Part shown: in pieces, positions 18,876 to 28,900 of the stretch
Layout: each line of letters opens with the position of its first letter
Numbering within the stretch: the first letter of the stretch is position 1
Assembly (NCBI RefSeq): GCF_001602525.1
Contig: NZ_LSYT01000001.1
Coordinates: 372,001 to 436,000, forward strand
Reading direction: 5' to 3'
Origin: Flavobacterium chilense
GTDB taxonomy: Bacteria > Bacteroidota > Bacteroidia > Flavobacteriales > Flavobacteriaceae
Length of the DNA stretch: 64,000 nt
Position numbers and translations under genes: made by a program
The notes under the pieces: generated by a model
Told to the model about the DNA's origin: nothing
Database searches by the model: none
Seen by the model: only the letters and a program-made list of their open reading frames with translations

Positions 18876-19790
18876 ATGCATCAGGAGATCAATCAGCAAC
18901 GCGTAAAAAACATTAATGAAATGCTTCTGGAAATGGCGGCAGGAAATTTTTTCTATCGGATACCCCGAACAGGAAATGATGATGAGCTTGAGGTCCTGAC
19001 TGTTTTAATCAATTGGCTGGCTCAGGAGATAAAGGAAGGGGTATTCCATCTGGGCTACATCAATCCTCATGCTGCCTATCATTATGTGGTGCAAACTACC
19101 TTATTATTAGACTTAGATTTTACTATAATGGATTTTAGTAATGATATTCCAAATCTTTTGGGCTTAGAGCCAAACAAAATACTTGGACATGATTTTGATA
19201 AAATTCTGGCACCGGAATCGGTACAGGTGTGGAGGATCATAGCAGATAAAATGCAACAGGGAGCGTTGCATTACACCACGTTGCCGCTTATATTTCTAAC
19301 ATCTGATAAATTAATTATTGACACTTTTTGCAGCGTATCTAAACTTTTAACATCAGGACAATTAATAGTAAGCTCATTTAAGGCAGCCCCGGTAGAACAC
19401 AATAGCATTATAGGGCAGCAAAATGAAATACAAAATGAGCTCGATGTCCAATTAATACAGGCCGTGTACGATTATGTTCTGGAATATAATGGTGCGTCCT
19501 TTCCAACAGTACAAAAACTTGCCAGGATTTTTGGCACCAATGAAAATAAATTGAAAGTTGGTTTCAGATACCTGTTTAAAACCTCGATTTATCAATTTTA
19601 TAATAATCAAAGACTCATACGCTCTTTGCACTTGATTCAGCATACCAAGATACCTTTAAAAAATATCGCATTCATGATCGGGTTTTCTACCTATCCAAAT
19701 TTTTCAAGGGCTTTCAAAATTAAATTCGGATATCCGCCAACTCATTTTGAAAGGAGATCTTCCTCTACAAGTGACAATCCAATGCTATAA
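18876..19790 (+). CDS. PAS-containing AraC-family transcriptional regulator
   Basis: This 304-residue protein has a HAMP-like N-terminal segment (NINEMLLEMAAGNFFYRIPR, then NDDELEVLTVLINWLAQEI, residues about 12-52). A PAS-like domain follows (about 70-170; DFTIMDFSNDIPNLLGLEPNKI). The AraC helix-turn-helix pair is at about 200-295, with FPTVQKLARIFGTNENKLKVGF as the first HTH and the signature KNIAFMIGFSTYPNFSRAFK. No membrane segment is present, so it is a cytosolic sensor-regulator. It follows the STAS-like gene and lies between two copies of the 21-bp-spaced repeat, so it probably controls both promoters, itself included. The ligand is unknown; a product of the neighbouring synthase is an attractive guess. 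Confidence 0.8.
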   Translation: MHQEINQQRVKNINEMLLEMAAGNFFYRIPRTGNDDELEVLTVLINWLAQEIKEGVFHLGYINPHAAYHYVVQTTLLLDLDFTIMDFSNDIPNLLGLEPNKILGHDFDKILAPESVQVWRIIADKMQQGALHYTTLPLIFLTSDKLIIDTFCSVSKLLTSGQLIVSSFKAAPVEHNSIIGQQNEIQNELDVQLIQAVYDYVLEYNGASFPTVQKLARIFGTNENKLKVGFRYLFKTSIYQFYNNQRLIRSLHLIQHTKIPLKNIAFMIGFSTYPNFSRAFKIKFGYPPTHFERRSSSTSDNPML

Positions 19791-19832
19791 CAATTTTATA
19801 GAGGTTTTATAGAAGCTAACTTTAAAAAGAAT

Positions 19833-19866
19833 TCCGAATTGATAAGTCAATCTCCTGATTGGATAA
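19833..19866 (+). promoter_or_regulatory. Predicted operator: two direct repeats 21 bp apart (copy 2)
   Basis: TTCCGAATTGATAA, with its core at 19836, and CTCCTGATTGGATAA, with its core at 19857, repeat the arrangement of the site at 18333-18369 with the same 21-bp step. This copy lies about 60 bp before the ATG of the MauE/DoxX-like gene. The conserved spacing at two promoters that flank one AraC gene is good evidence for a shared regulator. Confidence 0.6.
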
Positions 19867-19923
19867 CAGTTATGTAAAACTGTTTTGAGAATTTTACATC
19901 ACCAATTCTCAATCACCCCCGCC

Positions 19924-21408
19924 ATGAAATTTAGCCAGCGTCATAAGTATATTTTTATAGAAGTAGTTTGTTTTCTGTATATACTGTTATTTGTTTATGC
20001 AGCAGGAAGCAAATTCTTGGATTTTCAAAATTTTCAAACACAATTAGGACAGTCACCTCTTTTAAGCGCATTTGCAGTTTATGTATCTTTTGGTGTACTG
20101 CTGTTGGAAATCGTGATCTCGATTTTATTAGGTATACCAAAACTCCGCCTGCCGGCCTTATCTCTGGCTGTTGGATTGATGACAATGTTCACTGCTTATA
20201 TTATCATTATTTTAAATTATAGCTCTTTTATTCCCTGTTCATGCGGCGGTATTCTGGAAAAGTTAGGTTGGCACGAACACCTTGTATTTAATTGTGTCTT
20301 TATTTTGCTGGGCATAACTGCCATACTATTATTGAATCATGGGAAGAAGGCCTTAAGAGTACTGTTCATTACGAACATAGCCTCAATTGGAATCATGATT
20401 TTATTATTCTTTACATCCGAAGATATTATGACCAGGGAAAATCCATTTATCAGACGTTTTGACCAATATGCCATAACAAAAATTGACCAAACCAGTTTAC
20501 AAAACCCTTCATTTTATCTCGCGGGTTCTGATAACGGAAAAATATATTTAGGAAATTTTGCTGCTCCTTTACAAATGCAAGTTTTTGATACTGTTTTCAA
20601 AGACAAAAAACAGTATACAATACGATTAGATCGCGATGATTTTCCTTTTCGTTCAGCGGAAGTAAGAATACAAGCACCTTATTTTTATCTGTATGATGGT
20701 ATGGTTCCAGTAATTTATAAAGGTAAAATAACAGACTGGAATGCAGGCGTAATTTACAATGGTAATCATTTTTTTACCAAAGCAGCGGTAATCGATTCAA
20801 ATAGCATCGCCATTCGCGGCCAGCAAAAAAATACAGGTGAGAATTTGATGGGAGCCCTATACTTTAATAACAATGTCAGCATTAAATATAATCCTGATAT
20901 TCTGGAAAAACAAATTGACGGCATATTTGATACTGACGGAACATTTGAATATAGTAACGGACTTAAACGTTTTGTTTATACCTACTACTACAGAAACCAA
21001 TATATTGTTACTGATGATAAATTGAATGTAAGCTACAGGGGTAATACAATAGATACCACCACAAAAGCTAAATTAAAAGTAATCAAAATAAAACTGTCAG
21101 GTGATACCAAATTAGGAGCACCTCCTTATATGGTAAACAAAAACACGGCTGTTTTTAACAATTTACTTTTTGTGAATTCCTCACTTAAAGGAAGGTTTGA
21201 AAGTGAAGAAGTTTGGGATCAGGCCTCCATAATTGATGTTTATGACATCTCCAAAAATGAATATGTTTCCAGTTTTTATATTTACAATATTGGAAAATCA
21301 AAGATGAAATATTTCTTAGTTACTGATTCCAATCTGTATGCCATTTCAGGTATAGTCCTGCAACGGTTTTCGTTAGGAAACACCATTAAAAAAGCTATGA
21401 AAAAATAA
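19924..21408 (+). CDS. MauE/DoxX-type membrane protein with large C-terminal domain
   Basis: The predicted product has 494 residues from the ATG at 19924; an in-frame TTG at 19885 is less likely. Four membrane helices (about residues 10-30, 45-70, 75-100 and 120-140) form a MauE/DoxX-like domain with the CSCGG motif near residue 105, typical of redox-associated MauE proteins. A further hydrophobic helix near 145-165 leads to a 320-residue hydrophilic domain rich in strands and Tyr, probably in the periplasm and perhaps a beta-propeller. MauE-type proteins are tied to disulfide formation in exported proteins. That fits the Cys-containing exported protein encoded next. It follows operator copy 2. 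The C-terminal domain is not recognised. Confidence 0.7.
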   Translation: MKFSQRHKYIFIEVVCFLYILLFVYAAGSKFLDFQNFQTQLGQSPLLSAFAVYVSFGVLLLEIVISILLGIPKLRLPALSLAVGLMTMFTAYIIIILNYSSFIPCSCGGILEKLGWHEHLVFNCVFILLGITAILLLNHGKKALRVLFITNIASIGIMILLFFTSEDIMTRENPFIRRFDQYAITKIDQTSLQNPSFYLAGSDNGKIYLGNFAAPLQMQVFDTVFKDKKQYTIRLDRDDFPFRSAEVRIQAPYFYLYDGMVPVIYKGKITDWNAGVIYNGNHFFTKAAVIDSNSIAIRGQQKNTGENLMGALYFNNNVSIKYNPDILEKQIDGIFDTDGTFEYSNGLKRFVYTYYYRNQYIVTDDKLNVSYRGNTIDTTTKAKLKVIKIKLSGDTKLGAPPYMVNKNTAVFNNLLFVNSSLKGRFESEEVWDQASIIDVYDISKNEYVSSFYIYNIGKSKMKYFLVTDSNLYAISGIVLQRFSLGNTIKKAMKK

Positions 21409-21439
21409 ATAAAAACAAATCAATTAATTGATTCATTGC

Positions 21440-21453
21440 TACCGGGCCCGGTA
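21440..21453. repeat. 14-bp perfect palindrome between the MauE-like and DUF6520-like genes
   Basis: TACCGGGCCCGGTA is fully self-complementary and unusually GC-rich for this DNA. It lies 32 bp after the MauE-like gene and 61 bp before the start of the small exported protein. It may be a protein-binding site, or an mRNA hairpin that sets the ratio of the two products. Confidence 0.45.
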
Positions 21454-21513
21454 ACAGGGGTAAGATCGAAAACCTGTAAAAAAGAGTAGATCATTAATTT
21501 AAATTTTAATATT

Positions 21514-21798
21514 ATGAGAACTATTGTAAAAGCTTTAGTATTGCCAATTGCAGCATTTGCTCTGGCAAGCGCAGGTGCTGTAAGCACAAATGTGTCAAAG
21601 GAAAGCAAAACGGACACAGTATTAATTTCGGGTTACATTCATACTCCACAACCAAACAGCTGTAAGGAAGTGCAGGTGGATTGTAATCCAAGCGGTTCAG
21701 CTACTTGTATGTACAACAACGGTAGCAGTAGCTTCCAGGTATATAGAAAAGCATCTGATACTGCTCCATGTAACCTTCAATTATTTAGAAATCAATAA
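21514..21798 (+). CDS. Small exported protein with four cysteines (DUF6520-like)
   Basis: This 94-residue protein starts with a signal peptide (MRTIVKALVLPIAAFALASAGA, cleavage predicted after about residue 22). The mature part is about 70 residues. Four cysteines occur in SCKEVQVDC, ATCMY and APCNLQ, and the end QVYRKASDTAPCNLQLFRN resembles DUF6520 proteins, common small exported proteins in Flavobacteria and relatives. It lies 105 bp after the MauE-like gene and before a strong terminator, so the pair forms one unit. Two disulfides made with MauE help are plausible. Whether it is a signal, a bacteriocin-like peptide or a structural protein is not known. Confidence 0.7.
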   Translation: MRTIVKALVLPIAAFALASAGAVSTNVSKESKTDTVLISGYIHTPQPNSCKEVQVDCNPSGSATCMYNNGSSSFQVYRKASDTAPCNLQLFRNQ

Positions 21799-21819
21799 TT
21801 TTCAATTGGATTGAAATGT

Positions 21820-21848
21820 AATGCAGTTCCGGTTGTTGGAACTGCATT
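21820..21848. terminator. Bidirectional terminator between convergent DUF6520-like and S9 peptidase genes
   Basis: AATGCAGTTCC (21820-21830) and GGAACTGCATT (21838-21848) form a perfect 11-bp stem around a 7-base loop. AT-rich sequence follows on both sides. It lies 22 bp after the small exported protein and 13 bp before the end of the peptidase gene, so it can end transcription from both directions. Confidence 0.75.
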
Positions 21849-21860
21849 ATATTTATTGTT

Positions 21861-24518
21861 CTATTGCGCTTTTGTACCAACACTTATCCATGAAGCTGAT
21901 GGTCGTTTTTTTAAATAGTGATTGAACCATTGCTGTATTCGTATTGTTAAGTCTTTCTGATTGTCTTTTTTGTAGATAGCATGGGATTCATCAGGGTATA
22001 CCAACATCATATGTTCTTTTCCCAGCCTTCGTAATGCTATATAAAAAGCCTCACTTTGTTCCCAGCAAATATTTGTATCCTCTTTTCCTGTCCATTGCAG
22101 TAATGGTGTTTTTATATTTTCCGCATTCATTAAAGGAGAATTACGAAAATAGCTTTGCTGATCTTCGTAAAAAGATTTACCCATTCTCAATTGCTGGTTT
22201 TCTAATCTCCAGGCTTGAGGGATTTCCAAATCTTTTCCCATACTAAAATACCATAAAACAGTATCACTTATTCCTGCACCTGATATTGCTGCAGCAAAAA
22301 TATCCGTTTGTGTAATAATAAAATTTGCTTCATACGCTCCGAAAGAGTGTCCAATAAGACCTATTTTTTCAGGATCTACAAATCCAAAATCAATTACTTT
22401 TTTAACTGCGGCTACAACGCAGTCCGTAGCTGAAGGGCCAGGATCTCCCAATTCATAAACAATATCCGGCAGCAAAACAAAATAACCGTTCAGGGTATAA
22501 TTGGTGGGATTGAAACCTTCCTCACTGTATTGGGAAGGATTCGTATACTCATGCAGTGTGACTGACTTAGTTTGATAAATATACACGACCATTGGATATT
22601 TCTTTTCCTTATCATAATCGCTAGGATACAACAATACCCCCTTCAATTCTTGACCTTTTTTATTTGTATAATGGATTAGTTCTGATTTGCCCCAATTGTA
22701 TTGCTCTTGCTGTGGATTACTTGCAAATACTTCTGTACTTTTTGCACTTTTATTGGGTTTAAATAACAAAACAGGCGACTTATCAAATTTCTGCTCAATA
22801 AAGAAGTAATAGCCATTTTTTGATCTGCGTACCTGATTAATCGCACTATCGTTAAAAGCCAATGGTTTTTCTCCTTTTCTTGCATTCCAAATAAAGTATC
22901 CTGTAGAACAGTCATCTTTATCAGTAGCTTCCAGAATTAAATCTTTTGACAAATCAAATACCGCAGTACTTTTTCCATCATACTTTGCTGAAAATATATT
23001 AGAAAATTCAAACTGACTTATCCTGAAAACAATATTTTTTTCCCTGCCATGGGTAATTCTTCTGCAGGTATTTTGCGTAAGGTCAGCTATCCAAAGGTCA
23101 TAGGTGTCGTAAAGCAATAGATACTTACCATCTGAACTCCAGCCGGGACAATTATAAGGTGAAATAGGAGGCATTAGTGCATCATTCCTTGAATCCCATA
23201 CTGTTTCAATGCCGCTCGTAAGATTAACCCTTTTATTTTTATCAGGATTATACAGCCACCAGTTATCATCACGATAATAGGCAATTTGATTTGTCAAAGG
23301 AGAAAAAATAAGGTCATTATGGTCTGTGGGCTGTTGCTTTAAAAAAAATGAAAGGGTGTTATCTCTAAGATTTGTAATATAATAATCAACATCACCATCC
23401 TGTTTGTAATGTGGAGCATACGATTTGGGATTTGAAAGGAGCGCGTAATCCTGTTTTCCAGTTAACTTCACGTATGGCAGCTCATTCGAGGAGATTGGAA
23501 GGCAACTGTTGCTCTCTAAAAACCACACTGCGAGTTTAGAACTGTCTTGAAAGTTTCCAATCTTTTTTTCCAAAGGATAAACAAAGGGCGCATTGCCATT
23601 CCATATTTCTACCTCGTTCTCCTTTACAGAAGAGCTAAGTTCCCTTTTTTTAATGCCAAAGAATACCTTTGAGCCATCATCGGAGATCTTTAAACCTAGA
23701 TCTTTTACAAGATTCAGTTCTGCTATTTCTTTAAAATCATGCTGTATAAGTTGGAGTATTTTTCGCTTCGATAACTGGTATAAATACAACTTATTGTTTT
23801 TTGTAATACTGTCTGTTTCATTGAAGAAAGCTATTGCATCTCCATTGTTTTGCCATGTGAGCATGTGGAAACGATGCTGCTTTGCAGAAATGACAGTATG
23901 TCTGGCGTATTTTTTTAAATCTATAAGGCCCACATTTTGATTACCAGACACTTCACTACTATAGACCAAAGCATCTGCTTTACTATTAAGGATGTATTCT
24001 GAAACACCATTAATATGATCTAGAATTTCTCCATTTTCATCCCTGATTTGCATGTTGCTTTTAAGACCATAAGTCTGGTTTAGGGTAATAATATACTTTC
24101 CATTATAAGCAACCTCGAATCGGCTTACATCATTTACTTTTACTTTTGTCCCGGAATTAAGATCAACAATATATAATTTCTGGTCAGGCATCATGCAGGT
24201 GAAAATATCTGCATTTAAAAATATACCGTTGTTGCCATTTGGGAAAGAATATATTTTATTTCCAACCGTACTTTTAACAAAGAGGGTATCTGTATTATTT
24301 TCATAGCTCATTTTATAGCTGACCCAACTTCCTGTTCCAGATACAGTTGTAACTCTTAAATCACCCCATTTATAATATTCATTTTCACTAAGGTGTTTTT
24401 TCTGTCTCACCTGCGCTATTGCTATTGAAGTACTACAAATCAAAAAAAAGATGCAGACTATCATTTCCCAAATGCTCAAATGAGCATTCTTCCGATTTAT
24501 CATGTTCGTTTCTTTCAT
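21861..24518 (-). CDS. S9 family (prolyl oligopeptidase-like) exported peptidase
   Basis: This 885-residue protein has an N-terminal hydrophobic signal (WEMIVCIFFLICSTSIAIAQ, about residues 17-36). A long beta-propeller-like region (about 40-620) with WD40-like repeats such as CPGWSSDGKYLLLYD and an alpha/beta-hydrolase domain at the C-terminus follow. The catalytic triad can be placed: Ser725 in GHSFGAYE, Asp in WTGKEDTN and His in PDESHAIYKK. S9 peptidases cleave short peptides, often after Pro. Exported versions beside SusC/SusD trim peptides at the cell surface or in the periplasm. It is the third gene of the susC-susD-peptidase operon, 10 bp after susD. The natural peptide is unknown. 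Confidence 0.88.
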   Translation of the reverse strand: MKETNMINRKNAHLSIWEMIVCIFFLICSTSIAIAQVRQKKHLSENEYYKWGDLRVTTVSGTGSWVSYKMSYENNTDTLFVKSTVGNKIYSFPNGNNGIFLNADIFTCMMPDQKLYIVDLNSGTKVKVNDVSRFEVAYNGKYIITLNQTYGLKSNMQIRDENGEILDHINGVSEYILNSKADALVYSSEVSGNQNVGLIDLKKYARHTVISAKQHRFHMLTWQNNGDAIAFFNETDSITKNNKLYLYQLSKRKILQLIQHDFKEIAELNLVKDLGLKISDDGSKVFFGIKKRELSSSVKENEVEIWNGNAPFVYPLEKKIGNFQDSSKLAVWFLESNSCLPISSNELPYVKLTGKQDYALLSNPKSYAPHYKQDGDVDYYITNLRDNTLSFFLKQQPTDHNDLIFSPLTNQIAYYRDDNWWLYNPDKNKRVNLTSGIETVWDSRNDALMPPISPYNCPGWSSDGKYLLLYDTYDLWIADLTQNTCRRITHGREKNIVFRISQFEFSNIFSAKYDGKSTAVFDLSKDLILEATDKDDCSTGYFIWNARKGEKPLAFNDSAINQVRRSKNGYYFFIEQKFDKSPVLLFKPNKSAKSTEVFASNPQQEQYNWGKSELIHYTNKKGQELKGVLLYPSDYDKEKKYPMVVYIYQTKSVTLHEYTNPSQYSEEGFNPTNYTLNGYFVLLPDIVYELGDPGPSATDCVVAAVKKVIDFGFVDPEKIGLIGHSFGAYEANFIITQTDIFAAAISGAGISDTVLWYFSMGKDLEIPQAWRLENQQLRMGKSFYEDQQSYFRNSPLMNAENIKTPLLQWTGKEDTNICWEQSEAFYIALRRLGKEHMMLVYPDESHAIYKKDNQKDLTIRIQQWFNHYLKKRPSASWISVGTKAQ

Positions 24519-24528
24519 GGCAGATGAA

Positions 24529-25947
24529 TTAATAGCCTGGATTTTGCGGATTTAAATTTGGATTTGCCTGTAACTCTTGTGCAGGCAGAGGCCAAAGGGC
24601 ATCGTTATGTGACCATCCGGGTTTTGAAGCTAATGCAGTGTCCAGACTGCCTGTTCTTTTTAAATCAAAAAAACGGTGTCCAAATTCGGTAAAAAATTCG
24701 AAACGACGCTCATTAAGTACTGCTGTTGTAATTTCCGCTGAAGAAAGAGCATCTGTATCAGGTAGTCCTGCAGTATTGCGTATTTTATTCAGGTCTTCTT
24801 TTGCCCCAATGAGATCACCTTGTCTAGCTCGTGCCTCTGCACGTATGAGATACTGCTCTGCAAGACGAAAAACAACAGAGTATTCACTTGAGGTTCCAGC
24901 ACCTGAATTCAGCTTGTATTTATAAGCATGATACCATGTTGTATTTCCGTCAGTAATTGCTCTGGTCCAATGCGTCTTTCTCTGATCGTTACTCGCAAAT
25001 GAGCTCATCAGATTATTATTTAATGCAACAGTAGGAGGTGGCCCTGAGTTAAAAACAAATAGGTTACCCTCAGCAGAATTAGCCGTATCACTATCGGGCA
25101 TAAATTGCCAAATAGTTGTTTTCGATCCTTTAAGGAAAATTTTGTCTAAATCAGGTTCCCAAGTATAAAGTGGGTTATTTAAAACAGCAGAAGCACTATT
25201 GGCAGATTCCGGCCACAATCCCATAAACAGATACACCCGGGCTAACAAGGCATGAGCAGCTGCTTTGTTGGCGCGAACCCGTTCTGAGGTTATATAATCT
25301 TCAGGCAGTAATAAAACCGCTTCCGATAAATCATTTACTATTTGGTTATACACTTCAGAGACTGGGATTTTATACACTTTACTGTTTTGAGTATAGTTTG
25401 TTGTTTTTATGTAAGGGATCTCACCGTATAGATTAAGCAGGTAAAAATGAATAAGTGCTCGGACAAAAAGAGCCTCGCCTTTAAGTTGATCCTTATCATT
25501 TTGAGACAGTAATTGTGAGGCTGATACACCTTCAATTATAGCATTAGCCGCATAAATCGCATTATAGCTTTGGTTCCATAAATCCTGTATTCCTGATTCG
25601 GCAGAAAAGAGGGAATTCGTATAGAAGTAATTGGGGTCATTAGCCTGATAATAATCCAATTCATCACTATACAATCCTAATCTGCAAGATAAACCCGTAG
25701 AGCGACCAGTCAATAATCCTGTATCACGAAGTTTCGTATACACACCGGCCATCGCAGCATTCGCAGTAGTTACATCCTCAAATACAGTTTCACCGGTAAG
25801 CTGTGAACCCGGAAGATCTACTTCTACAAAATTATCGCAGGCGTTTGTCAGGATAGATACAACTAGCAAAGCCAAAATTGAAATGATATTAATTCTTATC
25901 CGCTTTTCATTTAAAAAAGACCGAAATGTTTTATATGTAGTTTTCAT
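24529..25947 (-). CDS. susD: SusD/RagB-family outer-membrane nutrient-binding lipoprotein
   Basis: This 472-residue protein has a lipoprotein signal with the acylated Cys at position 37 (SILTNACDNF). An N-terminal SusD-like segment (VEVDLPGSQLTGETVFEDVTTANAAMAGVY) is followed by TPR-like helices and the C-terminal SusD signature, including RRFEFFTEFGHRFFDLKRTG and the end LPAQELQANPNLNPQNPGY. SusD proteins form a lid on a SusC channel and capture the ligand at the cell surface. The gene lies 16 bp after susC and 10 bp before the peptidase gene. With a peptidase and no glycosidase nearby, a peptide ligand is more likely than a glycan. Confidence 0.93.
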   Translation of the reverse strand: MKTTYKTFRSFLNEKRIRINIISILALLVVSILTNACDNFVEVDLPGSQLTGETVFEDVTTANAAMAGVYTKLRDTGLLTGRSTGLSCRLGLYSDELDYYQANDPNYFYTNSLFSAESGIQDLWNQSYNAIYAANAIIEGVSASQLLSQNDKDQLKGEALFVRALIHFYLLNLYGEIPYIKTTNYTQNSKVYKIPVSEVYNQIVNDLSEAVLLLPEDYITSERVRANKAAAHALLARVYLFMGLWPESANSASAVLNNPLYTWEPDLDKIFLKGSKTTIWQFMPDSDTANSAEGNLFVFNSGPPPTVALNNNLMSSFASNDQRKTHWTRAITDGNTTWYHAYKYKLNSGAGTSSEYSVVFRLAEQYLIRAEARARQGDLIGAKEDLNKIRNTAGLPDTDALSSAEITTAVLNERRFEFFTEFGHRFFDLKRTGSLDTALASKPGWSHNDALWPLPAQELQANPNLNPQNPGY

Positions 25948-25963
25948 CTTTAGAAGTATTATG

Positions 25964-28900
25964 TTAAAAAGTCAATTGAACACCAACGGTATACATTTTT
26001 AATGGTGGTAAATACCCTGCATATTTAAACTCGGGATCCCCGCCTTTATAAGGAGTAAATGTCATAAGGTTCTGTCCTTGAAAAAAAAGTTTACACTTTA
26101 GACTTTTATCCATCATTAGTGGTAAATCATAGCTGAGGGAAATGTTTTTCAAGCGTATATAAGATCCGTCAACAATAACAGCATCACTTAACCTGTAATT
26201 GTAAAATGCTGTTACGGCTTCACCATTTGTACCGGTTGTGTTCTGTTGATAGGGAGTGTTGTCACCTGACTGTTGCCATGAATTTGTCATAGCCGCCATT
26301 TGGTTGTAAAAAGCTCCCGGAGGTACATTAGCGAGATAATCGTAGTTTTTTTGTTTCACAAATTGGAAAAGAAAATCCAGCTGTAAATTCTTAAACTGAA
26401 ATTGATTTTGTATCCCGCCAAAATATTTTGGCGTTAAATCTGCTACTGTCTTTCTATCCTTGTCAGCTGTAATAAAACCATCGCCATTTACGTCTTCAAA
26501 TTCGTAGATACCTGTCTGTATGTTGAGTCCGGTATAGTGAAATACTTTTGTTATGTTCAAGGAACTTCCGATAACATAATTATTAGCATAGGTAGAAGCT
26601 TCCAATCCGGGAAATGAAATCAATTTATTTTTTGACGCTGATATGTTGAAGTTTGTTGTCCAATTAAAATTTTTACGATCAATATTCAGCGTTCGTAGCG
26701 TTAATTCTATTCCTGTATTTTCTACAGTAGCATCCAGATTTGCATTTACGGATGAAAAGCCTGTGGTTCCCGGCAATGGTATACCTACAAGCTGATTAGA
26801 GGATCTATTGAGGTACCATGCCGTAGTTAGAAAAATACGATCCTGAAAAAAACCGATTTCAAGGGCTGCTTCAAACTTTTTATTGATCTCCCAGCCAAAA
26901 TCGGGATTAAACAGCCTTACAGGATTTAATCCAATGGTCCCCTGATAGGGTGTTCCTGCCGATGTATAGGTATTTAAAAATTGATAGTCACCAATTTGAT
27001 CATTCCCTGTCGTTCCATAGCTGGCACGCAGTTTTCCAAAGCTTAGGATGTTGGTATTCTCTTTTAAGAATTTTTCGTTAGAAAATAACCATGCTGCTCC
27101 AACGGCACCAAAAACAGCGAACTGTTTACCAGGACCAAAACGGCTTGATCCATCGCGTCGTCCCGTTAAGTTTAAAATAAACCGTTTTTGCCAATTGTAA
27201 TTTATCCTTCCGAAAAAAGCCTGGTATTTATAAACAGTCTCATCACTAGTAAATGTAAAAACAGAATTTGCTGAAGATAGGTCATTTATAAGGCTGTTAC
27301 TTGCAAATCCATATCCCATTTGATACAGGCGGTTGCTCTTTTGCTGTTGTGCAGTAGCGCCAAGCAGGATATCCATTTTGCCATTGGTAAATGTTTTGTT
27401 CCAATGTAGTTGTGGCTCAATTATCCATGATTGTCTTAACGTTGTATTAGTGAGTAGTATTGATTCACTGCTGCCTATCCCATAAGCAGGATTGTACATT
27501 GTAGAAGGCATCGCACGCACTTCATTATTCTTAAGATCGGTAAAACCCAAATTTGTCTTGAATTCCAAACCGGGAATAATCTCATAGCTAAGTACTGCAT
27601 TAGCCAGAAGATCGTTAGTTTTAATTACTCCTTTACTCTGCAGCGAAGCGAGAGGATTTTCGAATGTATTGTTTTCCCAGTTTAAATTTCCATCAATATC
27701 GTACAAAGCTGGGGCATTGGGTACCAATGTTCGTGATATACCTGTAAGGTCTGTGGAGGGTTGGTTATTTTTTTGAGAGGTGTAACCTCCTGAAAGTGTT
27801 AATTTAAATTTTTTATCATCAGATACATGGTTCATACTGAAATGAACTGCTCCCTTGTTATATCCAAAATTTCCCGGAAATACGGTTGTTTCTGTACGGT
27901 AATTTCCGCTTAAGAGATATTGTGTTGAATTGGAACCTCCTGCAATTGCCAGTTGGGTGTTGTTGACCTGCGCTGTGCCGCCGATGAGTTCCTTCTGCCA
28001 ATCAGTATAACGATTTTGATCCCATGTTCCGTTGATGTCATATGCTGAATTTGGATAAACTGTGATACCATCGTTCACGAACGCTTGTCGACGCATTTCC
28101 AAATATTGTGCTGTGTTCATCAAATCTAGCATCTTTGTTACTTTACCAATACCTGACGAAGCTGTAATAGTTACTGTTGTTTTGCCAGCTTTCCCTTTTT
28201 TGGTACTAATAAGTACTACACCATTTGCACCTCGGGAACCGTAAATTGCGGTGGCATCAGCATCTTTAAGAACTTCAATACTTTCAATATCTGCTGGGTT
28301 AATACTGTTAAGTGGGCTTGTTTGGCTAGCGGTTGTAGTAGACGTTTCGGTGGAGCCTATTGTCTCGGAGGAATAAGGAACCCCATCAATAATGTAGAGT
28401 GGACTATTACCATCTGTACGCAGACTGTTTTGCCCTCTTATTTTTATTTGGAAAGCGCCGCCTGCAGTACCACCATCCTGGATTATTTCAACTCCAGCCA
28501 TTCGGCCCTGCATGGTGGCTAGTACATTTGTTACAGGTTGTTTTTCAATATCCTTCGAAGTGATTTTGGCAATACTTCCAGTGCGTTCACTATTTTTAAC
28601 AGAGTAGTAACCAGCATTAACGGTGACTTCCTGTAATGAGGTAGTGTTATCAAGCATTTTTACATCGATAATTTTTCGGTTACCTACGGTAATTTCGAGG
28701 GTTTTATAACCGAGGTAGGAAAAGATAAGCACATCAGTAGTGTTAGCAGTAATGGAATACTTTCCATCGTAATCACTAACAGTACCTTTAGTGTTCCCTT
28801 TTACTTTTACAGTAACACCAGTAAGAGGTATCGTCCCGTTTGTAATGATTCCTGTAATTTGTTTCTGCTGGTTAGGCAGTTTTAGCAAGTTTGGGTTGGC

